NCBI GenBank assembly: GCA_023262185.1
Contig: JALRDO010000004.1
Span: 1 to 64,000, forward strand
Source of the DNA: Flavobacteriaceae bacterium
GTDB lineage: Bacteria; Bacteroidota; Bacteroidia; Flavobacteriales; Flavobacteriaceae
Direction: 5' to 3'
DNA length: 64,000 nucleotides
Position numbers and translations under genes: made by a program
Shown here: positions 63,070 through 64,000 of the stretch, piece after piece
How the letters are laid out: each line of letters opens with the position of its first letter
Position numbering within the stretch: position 1 is the stretch's first letter
Notes under the pieces: generated by a model
What the model was told of the DNA's origin: nothing
Seen by the model: the letters and a program-made list of their open reading frames with translations, nothing else
Database searches by the model: none

Positions 63070-64000
63070 ATGCAAAAGTTTGACGTTATCGTTATCGGAG
63101 CCGGACCTGGAGGATATGTTGCTGCAATTCGTTGTGCACAACTAGGAATGAATACCGCTATTGTTGAAAAAGAAAACACTTTAGGAGGTACCTGTTTGAA
63201 CGTAGGATGTATTCCTTCAAAGGCTTTATTAGATTCTTCTCATCATTACGAGGCGATCTTACACGATAGTAAAGCCCATGGTATTGATATCCAAGGTAAG
63301 ATCTCGTTAGACTTTGAAGCTATGATTGCTCGAAAGCAGTCAGTTGTTGATCAGACCGTTAAGGGTATCGATTTCTTAATGGATAAAAATAAGATTACCG
63401 TTTTAAAGGGGGTAGGAAGCTTCAAAGATGCACATACGCTAAAGGTTAGTGGCTCAGAAGGAATACAAGAGATTACCGCAGACAAGTTCATTATCGCTAC
63501 GGGATCTAAACCTGGCAATCTTAATTTCATAGCCCTCGATAAAGAACGTATTATCACCTCGACTGAAGCGTTGTCACTCAAAGAAATTCCCAAGCATCTT
63601 GTGGTAATAGGAGGAGGGGTAATAGGCCTTGAACTTGGCCAGGTATATAGAAGATTAGGTGCAGAGGTAAGCGTGGTAGAATACGCTGATCGCATCACTC
63701 CTTCTATGGATAGTGCTCTTTCTAAAGAGCTTATGAAGGTATTAAAGAAACAAGGCATTAAATTCTATCTTTCTCATGCCGTTCAAAAGGTAGATAGAAA
63801 AGGAGACGGTATAGTCGTAGAGGCCTTATCTAAGAAAGAAGAAAAGGCAGTGCTCGAAGGGGATTACGCTTTGGTTTCTGTCGGTAGAGTACCAAATACA
63901 GAAGGTTTGGGTCTTGAAAACACCTCTTTGACACTTGATGAACGAGGTCGAATCACAGTAAATGACCATTTGCAAACGGCTGAACAACACATCTATGCCA
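63070..64000 (+). CDS. lpdA: Dihydrolipoyl dehydrogenase, 3' end cut by the window edge
   Basis: E3 component of pyruvate and 2-oxoglutarate dehydrogenase complexes. The first 310 residues are present from the ATG at 63070 with no stop before base 64000. FAD-binding GAGPGG (10-15), redox disulfide Cys42/Cys47 in GGTCLNVGCIPSK, the second dinucleotide motif VVIGGGVIGLELGQVYRRLGAEV, and SVGRVPNTEGLGLE are seen. The C-terminal dimerisation domain with the catalytic His-Glu pair lies outside. Residues after ATGSKP (NLNFIALDKERIITSTEALSL) are normal for flavobacterial Lpd. Confidence 0.95.
   Translation, partial: MQKFDVIVIGAGPGGYVAAIRCAQLGMNTAIVEKENTLGGTCLNVGCIPSKALLDSSHHYEAILHDSKAHGIDIQGKISLDFEAMIARKQSVVDQTVKGIDFLMDKNKITVLKGVGSFKDAHTLKVSGSEGIQEITADKFIIATGSKPGNLNFIALDKERIITSTEALSLKEIPKHLVVIGGGVIGLELGQVYRRLGAEVSVVEYADRITPSMDSALSKELMKVLKKQGIKFYLSHAVQKVDRKGDGIVVEALSKKEEKAVLEGDYALVSVGRVPNTEGLGLENTSLTLDERGRITVNDHLQTAEQHIYA

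Overview
The window looks like chromosomal core-genome DNA from a member of the Bacteroidota, most likely the Flavobacteriales. Three lines support this. First, lineage-typical gene families and neighbourhoods are present: an M42 aminopeptidase beside DUF4294 and DUF6095 genes, bamD-rpoZ-coaBC-DUF4835-recN, a fabI to coaE block, and ftsK-lolA-LptF/G-ribB. Second, a Bacteroidota-type -7 promoter element (TAnnTTTG) recurs upstream of at least twelve genes. Third, several ATG starts have no obvious Shine-Dalgarno sequence. The sequence is moderately A+T-rich and densely packed. I see no prophage, insertion sequence, CRISPR array, integrase or toxin-antitoxin locus. No stretch has obviously foreign composition.

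Layout. 1-8.6 kb: a gene fragment, hisS, the M42/DUF4294/DUF6095 cluster, a monomeric NADP isocitrate dehydrogenase, rplS, trmD and an HtrA protease. 8.6-13.3 kb: dapF-GNAT-mltG, facing an RsmI-like methyltransferase and dnaA. 13.3-19.1 kb: ybgC-like thioesterase, ribD, GNAT-prmC-ligA and dapA. 19.1-27.5 kb: bamD, rpoZ, coaBC, a DUF4835 protein, recN, fabI, a glycosyltransferase, a YbbR-like protein and coaE. 27.5-29.9 kb: a histidine kinase and response regulator. 29.9-34.6 kb: a tightly overlapping five-gene minus-strand operon (Gfo/Idh oxidoreductase, DUF1015, YggS, DEDDh exonuclease, miaA). 34.6-39 kb: pcm, then clpB-TetR-smpB. 39-45.5 kb: glyA, a glutamine cyclotransferase lipoprotein, the SRP RNA gene, SDR, transaldolase, ABC-F and an unknown membrane protein. 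45.5-51 kb: pheT, an RluA-family synthase, panB and sdaA. 51-54.1 kb: dnaK, tRNA-Ser(UGA), a heavily structured intergenic element and a peroxiredoxin. 54.1-64 kb: a TIM-barrel lipoprotein, a TauE-type permease, ftsK-lolA-LptF/G-ribB, an NhaC antiporter and the 5' part of lpdA.

Function. Almost everything is housekeeping: translation and tRNA modification (hisS, pheT, trmD, miaA, prmC, rplS, smpB, tRNA-Ser, SRP RNA), replication and repair (dnaA, ligA, recN), envelope building (mltG, bamD, LptF/G, LolA, ftsK), cofactors (ribD, ribB, coaBC, coaE, panB), lysine/peptidoglycan precursors (dapF, dapA) and protein quality control (clpB, dnaK, htrA).

I did not find a convincing new multi-gene system. 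The most rewarding oddities are small. They are an exonuclease whose C-terminal half looks like a dead GIY-YIG nuclease, a RibB with a zinc-less GTP-cyclohydrolase-II-like tail, a Ser for Cys change in the CoaC clamp, a nested inverted-repeat element behind tRNA-Ser, an SDR gene starting directly at the SRP RNA terminator, two promoter elements that imply leaderless mRNAs, and TGACA/TGTCA repeats shared by the dnaK and clpB upstream regions.
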